This document shows, piece after piece, positions 51,812-59,435 of a stretch of 64,000 bases of DNA. The position numbers and the translations under genes are program-made. Origin of the DNA: Marinifilum_A sediminis (GTDB lineage: Bacteria; Bacteroidota; Bacteroidia; Bacteroidales; Marinifilaceae); contig CANMCX010000004.1 in NCBI GenBank assembly GCA_947496465.1, positions 184,179-248,178 on the forward strand, in the 5' to 3' direction. Each line of letters opens with the position of its first letter. The first letter of the stretch is position 1. The notes below the pieces were generated by a model, which did no database searches, was not told the DNA's origin, and saw only the letters and a program-made list of their open reading frames with translations.

Positions 51812-53602
51812 TTAATACTGCTCACGCTTCACATAGGACGTATGAAGCAACTTGTGAGACTTGTGGCTTAAAGGTTCCTCTAAGAATTCTTTATAAATCT
51901 TAACGATTTCAGGATTCTCATGCGATTTTCTGATTGGCAGATCTCCATCTTCAGCATATAATGCTTCCATACGCTTCAATCGAACAGCATCGTCGACTGG
52001 ATATGGCTGACCACCACCACCAAGACAACCACCCGGACAAGCCATAATCTCAATGAAATGATAGAATCTGTCTCCAGCCTTTATATCTTCCATTAATTTA
52101 TGTGCATTCTCCAGACCATTTGTAATGGCACATTTCAATTCTGCTCCTTCAAGGAATCGCCACTCTTCTACTGTTCCTTCAATTGGAATTATGGCTTCCT
52201 TAACGCCATCCAATCCTCGAACCGGAAGAATGTCCAAATTCTCAAATGGAACTTCTCTACCAGTAACAATCTCGTATGCCGTACGAAGAGCAGCTTCCAT
52301 AACACCACCTGTAGCACCAAAAATAACTCCAGCACCCGATGATGTTCCCATAATGGAATCAAACTTCTCATCATTTAATTTTTCAAACTCGATACCTGCC
52401 TGCTTAATCATCACAGCCAATTCTCTTGTTGTCAGAACAAAATCGACATCTTTATATCCACTATCCTTCATTTCCGGACGATTTGCTTCATACTTTTTAG
52501 CCGTACAAGGCATAATAGATACAGAAATAACATTTTGCGGATCGACTTTTATATTCTTTGCATAATAAGTCTTTGCCAACGCACCAAACATCTGCTGAGG
52601 CGATTTACAAGTCGAAAGATTTGGCAAATACTCAGGATATTTGTGCTCGATATACTTCACCCAACCCGGAGAACAAGAAGTCGCCATAGGCAATGCTACA
52701 TCAGGATCATCATCAACCAAAGCTCTCTTCAAACGAGTTAACAGCTCTGTTCCCTCTTCCATAATGGTCAGGTCAGCCGTAAAATCGGTATCCAAAACCG
52801 AATCGAACCCTAAACGACGTAAGGCAGAAACCATTTTACCGGTTACTCTTGTTCCTGCAGGCAAACCAAGCTCTTCACCTAATCCTACTCTTACCGCAGG
52901 AGCTGTTTGAACCACTACATGTGTATCAGGAGAAGCAATAGCATCCCAAACTCTCTCCACATACGATTTTTCGGTTAAAGCACCGGTTGGACAATGAACG
53001 ATACACTGACCACAGTTGGTACAAACTACCTCATCCAAAGCTCTGTCGAAGAAAGTAGAAATCTTCATATCGGCTCCTTTATGAGCAACAGCGATAGCAC
53101 CTACCGATTGAATTTCGGCACAAGTTCTTACACAACGCTGACAACGAATACATTTGGAATCGTCCTTTTCAATAGCAGGAGACAATTTATCAATGGTGTA
53201 ATTCTTATCCGGAACCAAATCTATAAAATCCTGATTCGTAATCTGATATTCCGCCGAAAGTTCCTGAAGCTCGCAATGACCATTACGGTAACATTTGGTA
53301 CACTCTTCGTTGTGCTCGGTAAGTAAAAGCTCAATAATATGCTTGCGACAATTTCGAACTTTTAAGGTATTGGTATTGATTTCCATACCTTCCGAAACAG
53401 GCATTGCACAAGAAGCAACCAACTTGTTATTGCCAACCTGCTCTACCACACAAACGCGGCAGTTTCCTGCAACACAAAGGTCTTTATGGTAACAAAGTGT
53501 AGGTATTTTTATATGGAGTTTCTCTGCTGCCTCGAGAATTGTTTTTCCTTCCTCAACACTAACAGCTATTCCATTGATTGTTAAATTAACCATGTTTGAC
53601 AT
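51812..53602 (-). CDS. hydA: [FeFe] hydrogenase catalytic subunit, NAD(P)-linked multimeric type
   Basis: The 596-residue protein has a [2Fe-2S] domain (LCYHKDLCVAGNCRVC ~37-51), a His-ligated 4Fe-4S region (HNEECTKCYRNGHCELQ ~95-112), two ferredoxin 4Fe-4S clusters (CIRCQRCVRTC ~151, CTNCGQCIVHCP ~195) and the H-cluster. All three H-cluster signatures are intact: L1 TSCSPGW, L2 IMPCTAKK, L3 MACPGGCLGGG. This is the HydA/HndD catalytic subunit of soluble trimeric or tetrameric hydrogenases that couple H2 to NAD(P)H, sometimes with ferredoxin bifurcation. It ends the operon hydC-hydB-hydA. Maturation genes hydEFG are not in the window. Confidence 0.96.
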   Translation of the reverse strand: MSNMVNLTINGIAVSVEEGKTILEAAEKLHIKIPTLCYHKDLCVAGNCRVCVVEQVGNNKLVASCAMPVSEGMEINTNTLKVRNCRKHIIELLLTEHNEECTKCYRNGHCELQELSAEYQITNQDFIDLVPDKNYTIDKLSPAIEKDDSKCIRCQRCVRTCAEIQSVGAIAVAHKGADMKISTFFDRALDEVVCTNCGQCIVHCPTGALTEKSYVERVWDAIASPDTHVVVQTAPAVRVGLGEELGLPAGTRVTGKMVSALRRLGFDSVLDTDFTADLTIMEEGTELLTRLKRALVDDDPDVALPMATSCSPGWVKYIEHKYPEYLPNLSTCKSPQQMFGALAKTYYAKNIKVDPQNVISVSIMPCTAKKYEANRPEMKDSGYKDVDFVLTTRELAVMIKQAGIEFEKLNDEKFDSIMGTSSGAGVIFGATGGVMEAALRTAYEIVTGREVPFENLDILPVRGLDGVKEAIIPIEGTVEEWRFLEGAELKCAITNGLENAHKLMEDIKAGDRFYHFIEIMACPGGCLGGGGQPYPVDDAVRLKRMEALYAEDGDLPIRKSHENPEIVKIYKEFLEEPLSHKSHKLLHTSYVKREQY

Positions 53603-53650
53603 ATCAATTTTCTTTTTTAATTGTTAAATAGTTATTGGAATAACTTCCGT

Positions 53651-54838
53651 TTAATAAATCATCTCCTCACGGAAATTCTCTACAATAGAAGAAAATGAAT
53701 TTGCTACAGATTGCCCTAATCCACACTTGGCAGTTAGTTTCATTGTATCTGTAAGCTTTAACAATTTGTCAAGGTAAGAGGCTGGTTTTTCGCCACGCTT
53801 AACGGCGCGAATACCTTTGAGTAGTTGCTGACAACCAACACGGCAAGGCGTACATTGTCCGCATGATTCCTCCTCGAAGAAATCAAGGTAATTGTTCAAT
53901 ACATTGTACATGGAACGAGAACTGTTGAAGATCATCATCGATCCCCCGGTAGGTAAGGATATTCCCGTAAGTTTTCCCTGGTACCCGATAGATGTTTTCC
54001 CAAATCGCTTTCTAGGAACCAAAAATCCTGATGCGCCACCAACCTGAACCGCTTTGGTATCACCATCACCAAAATCATCCACAAAATCCTGAACCGACAT
54101 TCCCAGCTCCAATTCGTAAATTCCTGGTATTGGCGTATCTCCCGAAACAGAAAATACTTTTGAACCTCTCGAGTCTTTCACTCCAAGATCTCTAAATTTC
54201 TTCGCGCCAAACTTTAATATGGTATAGGAGTGAGCCAGTGTTTCCACATTATTCACAACCGTAGGTTTTCCCTTAAAACCATACTCACTTGGGAAAGGAG
54301 GCTTGTTACGAGGTTCCCCACGTTTTCCTTCCATCGATTCCAAAAGTGCACTCTCTTCACCACAGATGTATGCACCACTTCCCATAAATATTTCCACACG
54401 GAAATCCAGACCTAGCTCGTCTAGTATATCATGAAATTTTCGCAATTCCTTTTTCAAGTTAGGAACCAAAAATCTATATTCTCCTCTTAAATAAATGCAG
54501 CCTTTTCGTGCTCCTATAATCTTAGCACAAACAGCCATCCCCGATAAAACTTTATGAGGAACTCTTGTTAAGATTTCCCTGTCCTTAAATGTTCCGGGTT
54601 CGCCTTCGTCGGCATTACAAATTACATATTTATCTGTCTCCTTTGTCTCGGCAGTTAATTTCCATTTTAAACCAGTTGGAAATCCTGCTCCTCCTCTACC
54701 CTTGAGACCGGAGTTCACCATCTCATTAATTACTTCCTGATTGGACCTTGCCAATGCATTTCTAAGAATCTCTTTACAATCTTCTTCATTTTTGAAAATC
54801 AAATCGATTCTGTGAAGCTGTTTCTTAGTTGTTGTCAT
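53651..54838 (-). CDS. hydB: NuoF-like NADH/FMN subunit of the hydrogenase (short HydB)
   Basis: The 395-residue subunit has the NuoF core: GLKGRGGAGFPTGLKW, CNADEGEPGTFKDRE, FMN-site GSGAYICGEESALLES and the 4Fe-4S motif ESCGQCTPCRVGCQQ. Classical HydB/HndC subunits are about 500-620 residues and add an N-terminal thioredoxin-like [2Fe-2S] domain and C-terminal ferredoxin clusters. Both are absent here. It probably passes electrons between NADH and HydA. The shortened form raises the question whether the complex can bifurcate. It lies 42 bp after hydC and 48 bp before hydA. Confidence 0.93.
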   Translation of the reverse strand: MTTTKKQLHRIDLIFKNEEDCKEILRNALARSNQEVINEMVNSGLKGRGGAGFPTGLKWKLTAETKETDKYVICNADEGEPGTFKDREILTRVPHKVLSGMAVCAKIIGARKGCIYLRGEYRFLVPNLKKELRKFHDILDELGLDFRVEIFMGSGAYICGEESALLESMEGKRGEPRNKPPFPSEYGFKGKPTVVNNVETLAHSYTILKFGAKKFRDLGVKDSRGSKVFSVSGDTPIPGIYELELGMSVQDFVDDFGDGDTKAVQVGGASGFLVPRKRFGKTSIGYQGKLTGISLPTGGSMMIFNSSRSMYNVLNNYLDFFEEESCGQCTPCRVGCQQLLKGIRAVKRGEKPASYLDKLLKLTDTMKLTAKCGLGQSVANSFSSIVENFREEMIY

Positions 54839-54880
54839 ACCAGAGGGTATTTTAATTGTTAGTTTTGCTTTTTTAGAATG

Positions 54881-55348
54881 TTAATTTTCCTCTCTATACT
54901 CACGAAGAATATCCACCACGCTTTCTGGTGTCAACTCAGTATACACCTCATCGTTCACCAACATGGCAGGCGCTTTATGACACCATCCCAAACAGTTCGT
55001 TTGTAAGATTGTAAACTTCTTATCGATGGTAGTTTCACCAACTTTTACCTTCAAGTAGCTTTCAATAGCTTGAATGATCTGATTTTTACCTTTCATTGCG
55101 CAAGTAATGGTTTTACAAACGCGAATTACATACTTGCCTCTTGGTTCGGTATCCAAAAAGGAATAAAAACTTGCCGTTCCATATACATCGGCAGCTGGAA
55201 TACTCATTTCTTTAGCAATCTTCAATATTGCCTCTTCGGATAAATAACGTTCTTCATCAATAACGCCTTGAAGAATCGGAAGCAAGTTCTCGCGTTCTGT
55301 TCCGTGTTTGGCAACCAATTCGTTCACTAATTTTTCTTGAAAATCCAT
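54881..55348 (-). CDS. hydC: NuoE-like [2Fe-2S] subunit of the hydrogenase
   Basis: The 155-residue thioredoxin-like [2Fe-2S] protein shows four cluster cysteines in CKTITCAMKG (~88-97) and TNCLGWCHKAP (~124-134), with the helical N-terminal part LLPILQGVIDEE and YLSEEAILKIAKEM. Note the CX4C spacing of the first pair, which is typical. It is HydC/HndA and NuoE-like and passes electrons between the NuoF-like subunit and the [FeFe] subunit. It is the first gene of the operon; the upstream gap has no clear promoter match. Confidence 0.95.
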   Translation of the reverse strand: MDFQEKLVNELVAKHGTERENLLPILQGVIDEERYLSEEAILKIAKEMSIPAADVYGTASFYSFLDTEPRGKYVIRVCKTITCAMKGKNQIIQAIESYLKVKVGETTIDKKFTILQTNCLGWCHKAPAMLVNDEVYTELTPESVVDILREYREEN

Positions 55349-55644
55349 AAACTTTAGGTGTTTGGGTTAATACTAATAGAGTTTCACTCTGAAGATAAAA
55401 AAATTAAAGAAATTTTTCTCTATTTATTCAAAAAACTCTTAAACACAGCAGCTTACCAATATGCGCAAAAATAAAACTTAACTTAACAAATCAACAACTC
55501 CCAAATAGCAGTAAACAAAAGAGCTCTGGAATTATTCAACCCATAAAAATATTTCGATACGCTCAACATAAAGTGCCGTAAAACACATGTAATTTGAATT
55601 TAGACTCCTTATAAACTATGATAAACATGATAAAACTCATAAAA

Positions 55645-55673
55645 AAAGCCTTCGGCTAATTAGCGAAGGCTTT
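55645..55673 (-). terminator. Intrinsic terminator
   Basis: AAAGCCTTCG/CGAAGGCTTT arms with loop GCTAATTAG are followed on the minus strand by a run of T. It lies 226 bp beyond the TonB-C gene stop at 55899 and would stop its transcript before the hydrogenase operon. Confidence 0.78.
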
Positions 55674-55802
55674 CTGTATTAAGATATTGTGCTTTACAAG
55701 CTCTTAAAAGCTCACTTTAATAATCATGACTAAGCGTAGATTTATCCCATACTACTGCATGTCTTCCTAAATAGAATAAGGAATAACACACCTCACCTCA
55801 AT

Positions 55803-55820
55803 CCTCTCCTTAAGGAGAGG
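55803..55820. repeat. 18-bp perfect palindrome CCTCTCCTTAAGGAGAGG
   Basis: The self-complementary sequence lies in the 3' region of the TonB-C gene and may be a dispersed genomic element or an extra RNA hairpin. No copy exists elsewhere in the window. Confidence 0.5.
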
Positions 55821-55898
55821 AAGTAGTCAGTGAATAAAATGGAATGAGCCATTTAGGCAAGGAACCCATGGGTAAAGAATGAAGGCCACCAATATTCC

Positions 55899-56588
55899 TT
55901 ACTCAAGCGAAAATCTTATTGGACACTCAATATACACTCCAATATTTTTCTCATTCAGTTTTACAGGTTCAAATTGAGGCAATTGCTTTACAACATTTAA
56001 AGATTCTTTATCGAGTAATTCATGCACACCTCTTACAATTTGAACTGAACCAATTGTGCCTAATTTATCAATCGTAAACCCAACTACAACTTCTCCCTGA
56101 ATATCCCGATCCCTGGCACCATATGGATACACAACATTTATAGCCACCCATTGCATAAAACCATGTTCATACTGTTTTGATATCTGTTTATCTTTAAAAA
56201 CTAATGGAATTTCTTTATTTAATTCTACCAATTTTCCTGTATGTAATCTGTCTTCAATATCGCATCTATAATATCCTTCTGGCTTATCGTATCCATACAA
56301 TATTCTATTTGTTAACTGTCCATTTCCATTATAATAATACCAATTACCAAATGGTTTATTGTACTTATACACTTTTATCCAAATGGTTCTATCAGTACCA
56401 ATGTCTTTAAATGTTACTCTTTTTATGCTATCATTTAAACACTCGCTACTTTCAATAAATACCCCTTTCTTTTCTTTTACTTCACGCGATTGTTCAATGT
56501 CCTTAAAGTACTTTATTCCAGTGGATGTTTGAGAATATAAATTTACCGAGAAAATTAATGCTATAAATACCAGTACTATTCTTTTCAT
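55899..56588 (-). CDS. TonB C-terminal-domain periplasmic protein
   Basis: The start ATG 56588 gives the signal peptide MKRIVLVFIALIFSVNLYSQ; ATGs at 56609 and 56606 would add MMKHLIK. The 229-residue product has an MORN-like 'toxin-antitoxin YwqK-like' stretch (WYYYNGNGQLTNRILYG ~80-100) and a C-terminal TonB-C domain (~140-229; VVYPYGARDRDIQGEVVVGF, TIDKLGTIGSVQIVRGV, FEPVKLN). This arrangement is common in Bacteroidota exported proteins. The function is unknown. The gene is monocistronic. Confidence 0.8.
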   Translation of the reverse strand: MKRIVLVFIALIFSVNLYSQTSTGIKYFKDIEQSREVKEKKGVFIESSECLNDSIKRVTFKDIGTDRTIWIKVYKYNKPFGNWYYYNGNGQLTNRILYGYDKPEGYYRCDIEDRLHTGKLVELNKEIPLVFKDKQISKQYEHGFMQWVAINVVYPYGARDRDIQGEVVVGFTIDKLGTIGSVQIVRGVHELLDKESLNVVKQLPQFEPVKLNEKNIGVYIECPIRFSLE

Positions 56589-56937
56589 TTTTATTAAGTG
56601 TTTCATCATTAATATTTTTCAGGTTAATTTACAACTCGTGGTTACATTTTTATAGGATAGATTAGCAGCCATAGCATACTGGGACTATCTGAGCATATTA
56701 CGCAAGCTCTATTATGTTCTTGACAATAACGCAAACAGTCAAGTAAAATTTCTTTACATTCTAATCTAGTAAGTCAACCCACTCAACTACCACAATGCTT
56801 ACAAAATAAACTCCTACCATATTATGAAATTTATAATTACGACTCATACTAGTCTATAATTACTTAGCGAAACTTCTTGTTCACAATACCACACGAGAGG
56901 ACTCGTGCGGTAGCGAGGGTACAGTAGCGAGGGTAAT
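56589..56937. other. Gene-free gap containing the first ~94-bp direct repeat
   Basis: From 56589 to 56828 the DNA is A/T-rich with no ORF or obvious RNA. From 56829 the direct repeat begins (separate entry). Confidence 0.5.
56829..56922. repeat. ~94-bp direct repeat, copy 1 (left of lipoprotein gene)
   Basis: It begins ATTTATAATTACGACTCATA and ends in a hairpin CACGAG-AGGA-CTCGTG followed by CGGTAGCGAGGGTA. Copy 2 at 57776 has the same orientation with only a few substitutions. The two bracket the lipoprotein gene. Confidence 0.88.
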
Positions 56938-57714
56938 TTATTCATTCCATTCGTAATACCTTATCCTAAATTCCTTTGTCAAGTATTTGTAACCCGTCAT
57001 TTCCTGAAATAAATCACTCTCCTTTAATCTAGAACTATCAAAATACTCCAGGAAAGTACTGTCACAATCTACAATAATATGGTAACCCAATTTCCTAGGT
57101 GATCCTACCTCTGATGAATGCCAATCTGCTTTTACCCGGTATTTACCATTCTTAAAAATCCTTTTGAATTCTTCTTCAATAGGTTTTTCTTGTTTAAATA
57201 TGTCTTGGTCTTCGTCAACCAGTTTTATATCAAATTTCAATTGGTCAGAAAATTCGATAGTCGTGTCTTTAGGGTATAAAAGGTAAATGTTATCTATTTG
57301 TTTTAAACTGTCAAGTAAGAAATCATGTTTCTCGATAGAATTTGCACTTATCAAATTCAATTGCGCAGGAATAAATTCGTTCTTCAATCTACCAAATTTA
57401 TAAGACAAGGCTATCCAACTACAATAACAAGTGGAACGTATTCTCTTTCCATTTTTATACAATTCCAAACAATTATCAGGAGTTGTTCCACCACATTCTT
57501 TTGTAGATTTTATTTCTAAATCATCCTGCAGTTTTAATAAGATATCCTTGTTGATTATAACACTACACGTACCTATATCCGTATTTGTTTTTACGAATAA
57601 CCAGTCAGCCTCCTCTGTAAAGTCAATCTTTTTGAAGAAGTCAACTTTATTTCCCAAATATCCGCATGAGACAAATAAAAACCCTATCAAAATGTATGTT
57701 AAAACTTTACGCAT
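56938..57714 (-). CDS. Hypothetical lipoprotein
   Basis: The 258-residue product starts MRKVLTYILIGFLFVSCGYLG, with a lipobox at FVSC (Cys17), so it should be lipidated. The mature part is hydrophilic. A short motif, CGGTTPDNCLELYKNGKR, precedes SEVGSPRKLGYHIIVD. I recognise no family. It lies between two ~94-bp direct repeats (56829 and 57776), which suggests it moves or duplicates as a unit. There is no partner gene in the same transcript. Confidence 0.72.
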   Translation of the reverse strand: MRKVLTYILIGFLFVSCGYLGNKVDFFKKIDFTEEADWLFVKTNTDIGTCSVIINKDILLKLQDDLEIKSTKECGGTTPDNCLELYKNGKRIRSTCYCSWIALSYKFGRLKNEFIPAQLNLISANSIEKHDFLLDSLKQIDNIYLLYPKDTTIEFSDQLKFDIKLVDEDQDIFKQEKPIEEEFKRIFKNGKYRVKADWHSSEVGSPRKLGYHIIVDCDSTFLEYFDSSRLKESDLFQEMTGYKYLTKEFRIRYYEWNE

Positions 57715-57775
57715 CGTTTATTTTTTATGCCACACTAACGTTCCCTGGCTACCATACGAAACAAAGTTCGATGAT

Positions 57776-57868
57776 ATTTATAATTACGACTCATACTAGT
57801 CTATAATTACTTAGCGAAACTTCTTGTTCACAATGCCATACGAGAGGACTCGTGCGGTAGCGGGGGTA
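57776..57868. repeat. ~94-bp direct repeat, copy 2 (right of lipoprotein gene)
   Basis: The same sequence and orientation as copy 1, ending CGTGCGGTAGCGGGGGTA just before the stop of the ATPase gene. The hairpin left arm has one change (ATACGAG for ACACGAG). Confidence 0.88.
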
Positions 57869-57891
57869 TTTTAACTATAAGTTCCAAAATT

Positions 57892-59223
57892 TTATAAATC
57901 AGATAAGTCATAATTATGATGAAATATGTCATCATAGTCATCAAAATCACTTTCAAATTGTTTTCTGGCAGCAATGAATGAGTATAGTTCATTTGCCGAT
58001 ACTTGCACGGAACCAATTGATTTGGTCTGTTTCTCTTTGCTAAATTTCAATTCCATGTATACTTTTTGAAATGGATTGCTGAAAAAATATTTCTTTGAAT
58101 CAACGTTTATTCGTAAAACCTCATCTCTTTCATTCGTTATTAACTGACTCAAATATATTGTCAATGTGTTTGATGGATAGCCGTTTATATCATTACGCAA
58201 CTCTGTCAATATTTCTTCACTACTAACCTCATTCTTATTTAATCTGATAATTGCTCTTAAAATTTCTTTTGTTCCATATTTACTCTTTTTAGAGGTTTTA
58301 GTAGCTTTTTCATAGGTTGATTTCAGAGTTGCATATTTTTGTTTTAAATAATCCTCTATTGACAAATCTAAATCTGTTTCTAAAAATTTGTGCCTGACCT
58401 CCGCTGTTTCGTAAATGTTGTTATTTGTACACATTGAAAGGCAAAGCTGATGACATATCGCTCCTAATCCATTTGAATAAGCAACAATTTTATTCTTCAA
58501 ATATTTAGGAAAATGAACATTCAAAAGTTCCTCTCCCTTAATTATAATTTTTTCAAGTTCCTTGGGAGACATGAGTGGGACGAATATTTCTGAAATTCTT
58601 TCGCTCATTTCATTGTCATACTCTACTATTTCTTTTCCTGTTCCAACAGCACCAATTGCTATTATCTTAGTGCTTTCGTAAGACTTGGAGGTATCCATGA
58701 AAATTTTCATTATTTGTGCCAATCTTAGCTTGTGTTCTTTTCCAACTTTATGAAAATCTTCTATTTTCCAACAAGCATCAGATTCTCCAATAAATTCAGC
58801 CAATCTTTTATCTGACAATTGTAAAGGCACAATACGTGAATATTTACCACTTTTTTGTATCCTTGATGCAGCTTTGATTTCTCCATATATTAATTTTAAA
58901 CTGGCAGAGATTTCAGAACTATTTGAACTGGACAATTCTGTAACATAGTATTTATCCAGTGCATCAAAAGCTTCAATTTTTAATTGGTCAATTGTTGTTC
59001 CGATAGTGCATTGAGATACTATAACTTCAGAATAAAGTTGATTCAATTTGTTATCTATTAAAGTGGTTTTTCCTGAACCGCTAAATCCAAAGATTACTAA
59101 CTGTCTACCGGGTGTCATTATAGAATCTACCAACTGTTTATTGACCTCGTCTCTATCAACGAAAGTTAATTCTGCCGGTTGAGAGGGGGTAAAAACTTTA
59201 TAAGTTTTATAGTTCTTTTTCAT
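57892..59223 (-). CDS. AAA+/STAND-like P-loop ATPase
   Basis: In this 443-residue protein an N-terminal Orc/STAND-type ATPase module has Walker A GFSGSGKTTL (~46-55), Walker B WKIEDFHKV (~152) and sensor region KIIAIGAVGTGKEI. A lid segment reads VPLMSPKELEKIIIKGEELL. The C-terminal third (~300-420) looks like winged-helix DNA-binding material (TKEILRAIIRLNKNEVSSEEIL). There is no TM or signal peptide. The 'IEDFH' Walker B type occurs often in bacterial conflict-system ATPases. It lies 212 bp downstream of the helicase gene on the same strand, and the two may act together against phage (inference). I know no named system with exactly this pair. Confidence 0.75.
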   Translation of the reverse strand: MKKNYKTYKVFTPSQPAELTFVDRDEVNKQLVDSIMTPGRQLVIFGFSGSGKTTLIDNKLNQLYSEVIVSQCTIGTTIDQLKIEAFDALDKYYVTELSSSNSSEISASLKLIYGEIKAASRIQKSGKYSRIVPLQLSDKRLAEFIGESDACWKIEDFHKVGKEHKLRLAQIMKIFMDTSKSYESTKIIAIGAVGTGKEIVEYDNEMSERISEIFVPLMSPKELEKIIIKGEELLNVHFPKYLKNKIVAYSNGLGAICHQLCLSMCTNNNIYETAEVRHKFLETDLDLSIEDYLKQKYATLKSTYEKATKTSKKSKYGTKEILRAIIRLNKNEVSSEEILTELRNDINGYPSNTLTIYLSQLITNERDEVLRINVDSKKYFFSNPFQKVYMELKFSKEKQTKSIGSVQVSANELYSFIAARKQFESDFDDYDDIFHHNYDLSDL

Positions 59224-59294
59224 AATATAGATTTATCTCAGTTACTTATTTCTGTTCTTCTAGCTATAATTGTGTAATGTCTCAATTAATATAG

Positions 59295-59429
59295 TGGCTA
59301 ACGTTGAGAGTATGGCGTCGTAAGGGATTCCGGACTTCAAACCTATCATGTCACCACCCAAAATTGAGGCGGGCAATACCGCTCGAAAACCTCTGAAACC
59401 CTTATGCACTATACACATTGTTGTAGCCA
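59295..59429. repeat. ~135-bp element with terminal inverted repeats, attC-like
   Basis: The ends TGGCTAACGTTG (59295-59306) and CATTGTTGTAGCCA (59416-59429) are imperfectly complementary (TGGCTA/TAGCCA). The interior carries GGCGGGCAATACCGCTC. This resembles cassette-spacing repeats common in Bacteroidota genomes, seen from memory. It separates the helicase and ATPase genes, and the helicase stop codon lies at its right edge. Confidence 0.6.
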
Positions 59430-59434
59430 GTACT
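59420..59434 (+). repeat. 15-bp inverted repeat, helicase 3' side (GTTGTAGCCAGTACT)
   Basis: It matches the complement of 62351-62365 at 14 of 15 positions and ends 1 bp before the helicase stop codon. It is the outer end of the attC-like element at 59295. Confidence 0.7.
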
Positions 59435-59435
59435 T

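Larger units (their letters stand above)
55349..55898. other. Gene-free stretch upstream of the hydrogenase operon
   Basis: It contains the terminator at 55645, an 18-bp palindrome at 55803 and otherwise A/T-rich DNA. The hydrogenase promoter should lie at 55360-55450; the best -7 match on the minus strand, TATCTTCA, is poor. No ORF is supported. Confidence 0.5.

Noticed and set aside
51812..55348. NuoEFG part of respiratory complex I
   Set aside because: The largest subunit has all three H-cluster signatures of [FeFe] hydrogenase, and no nuo membrane genes follow.
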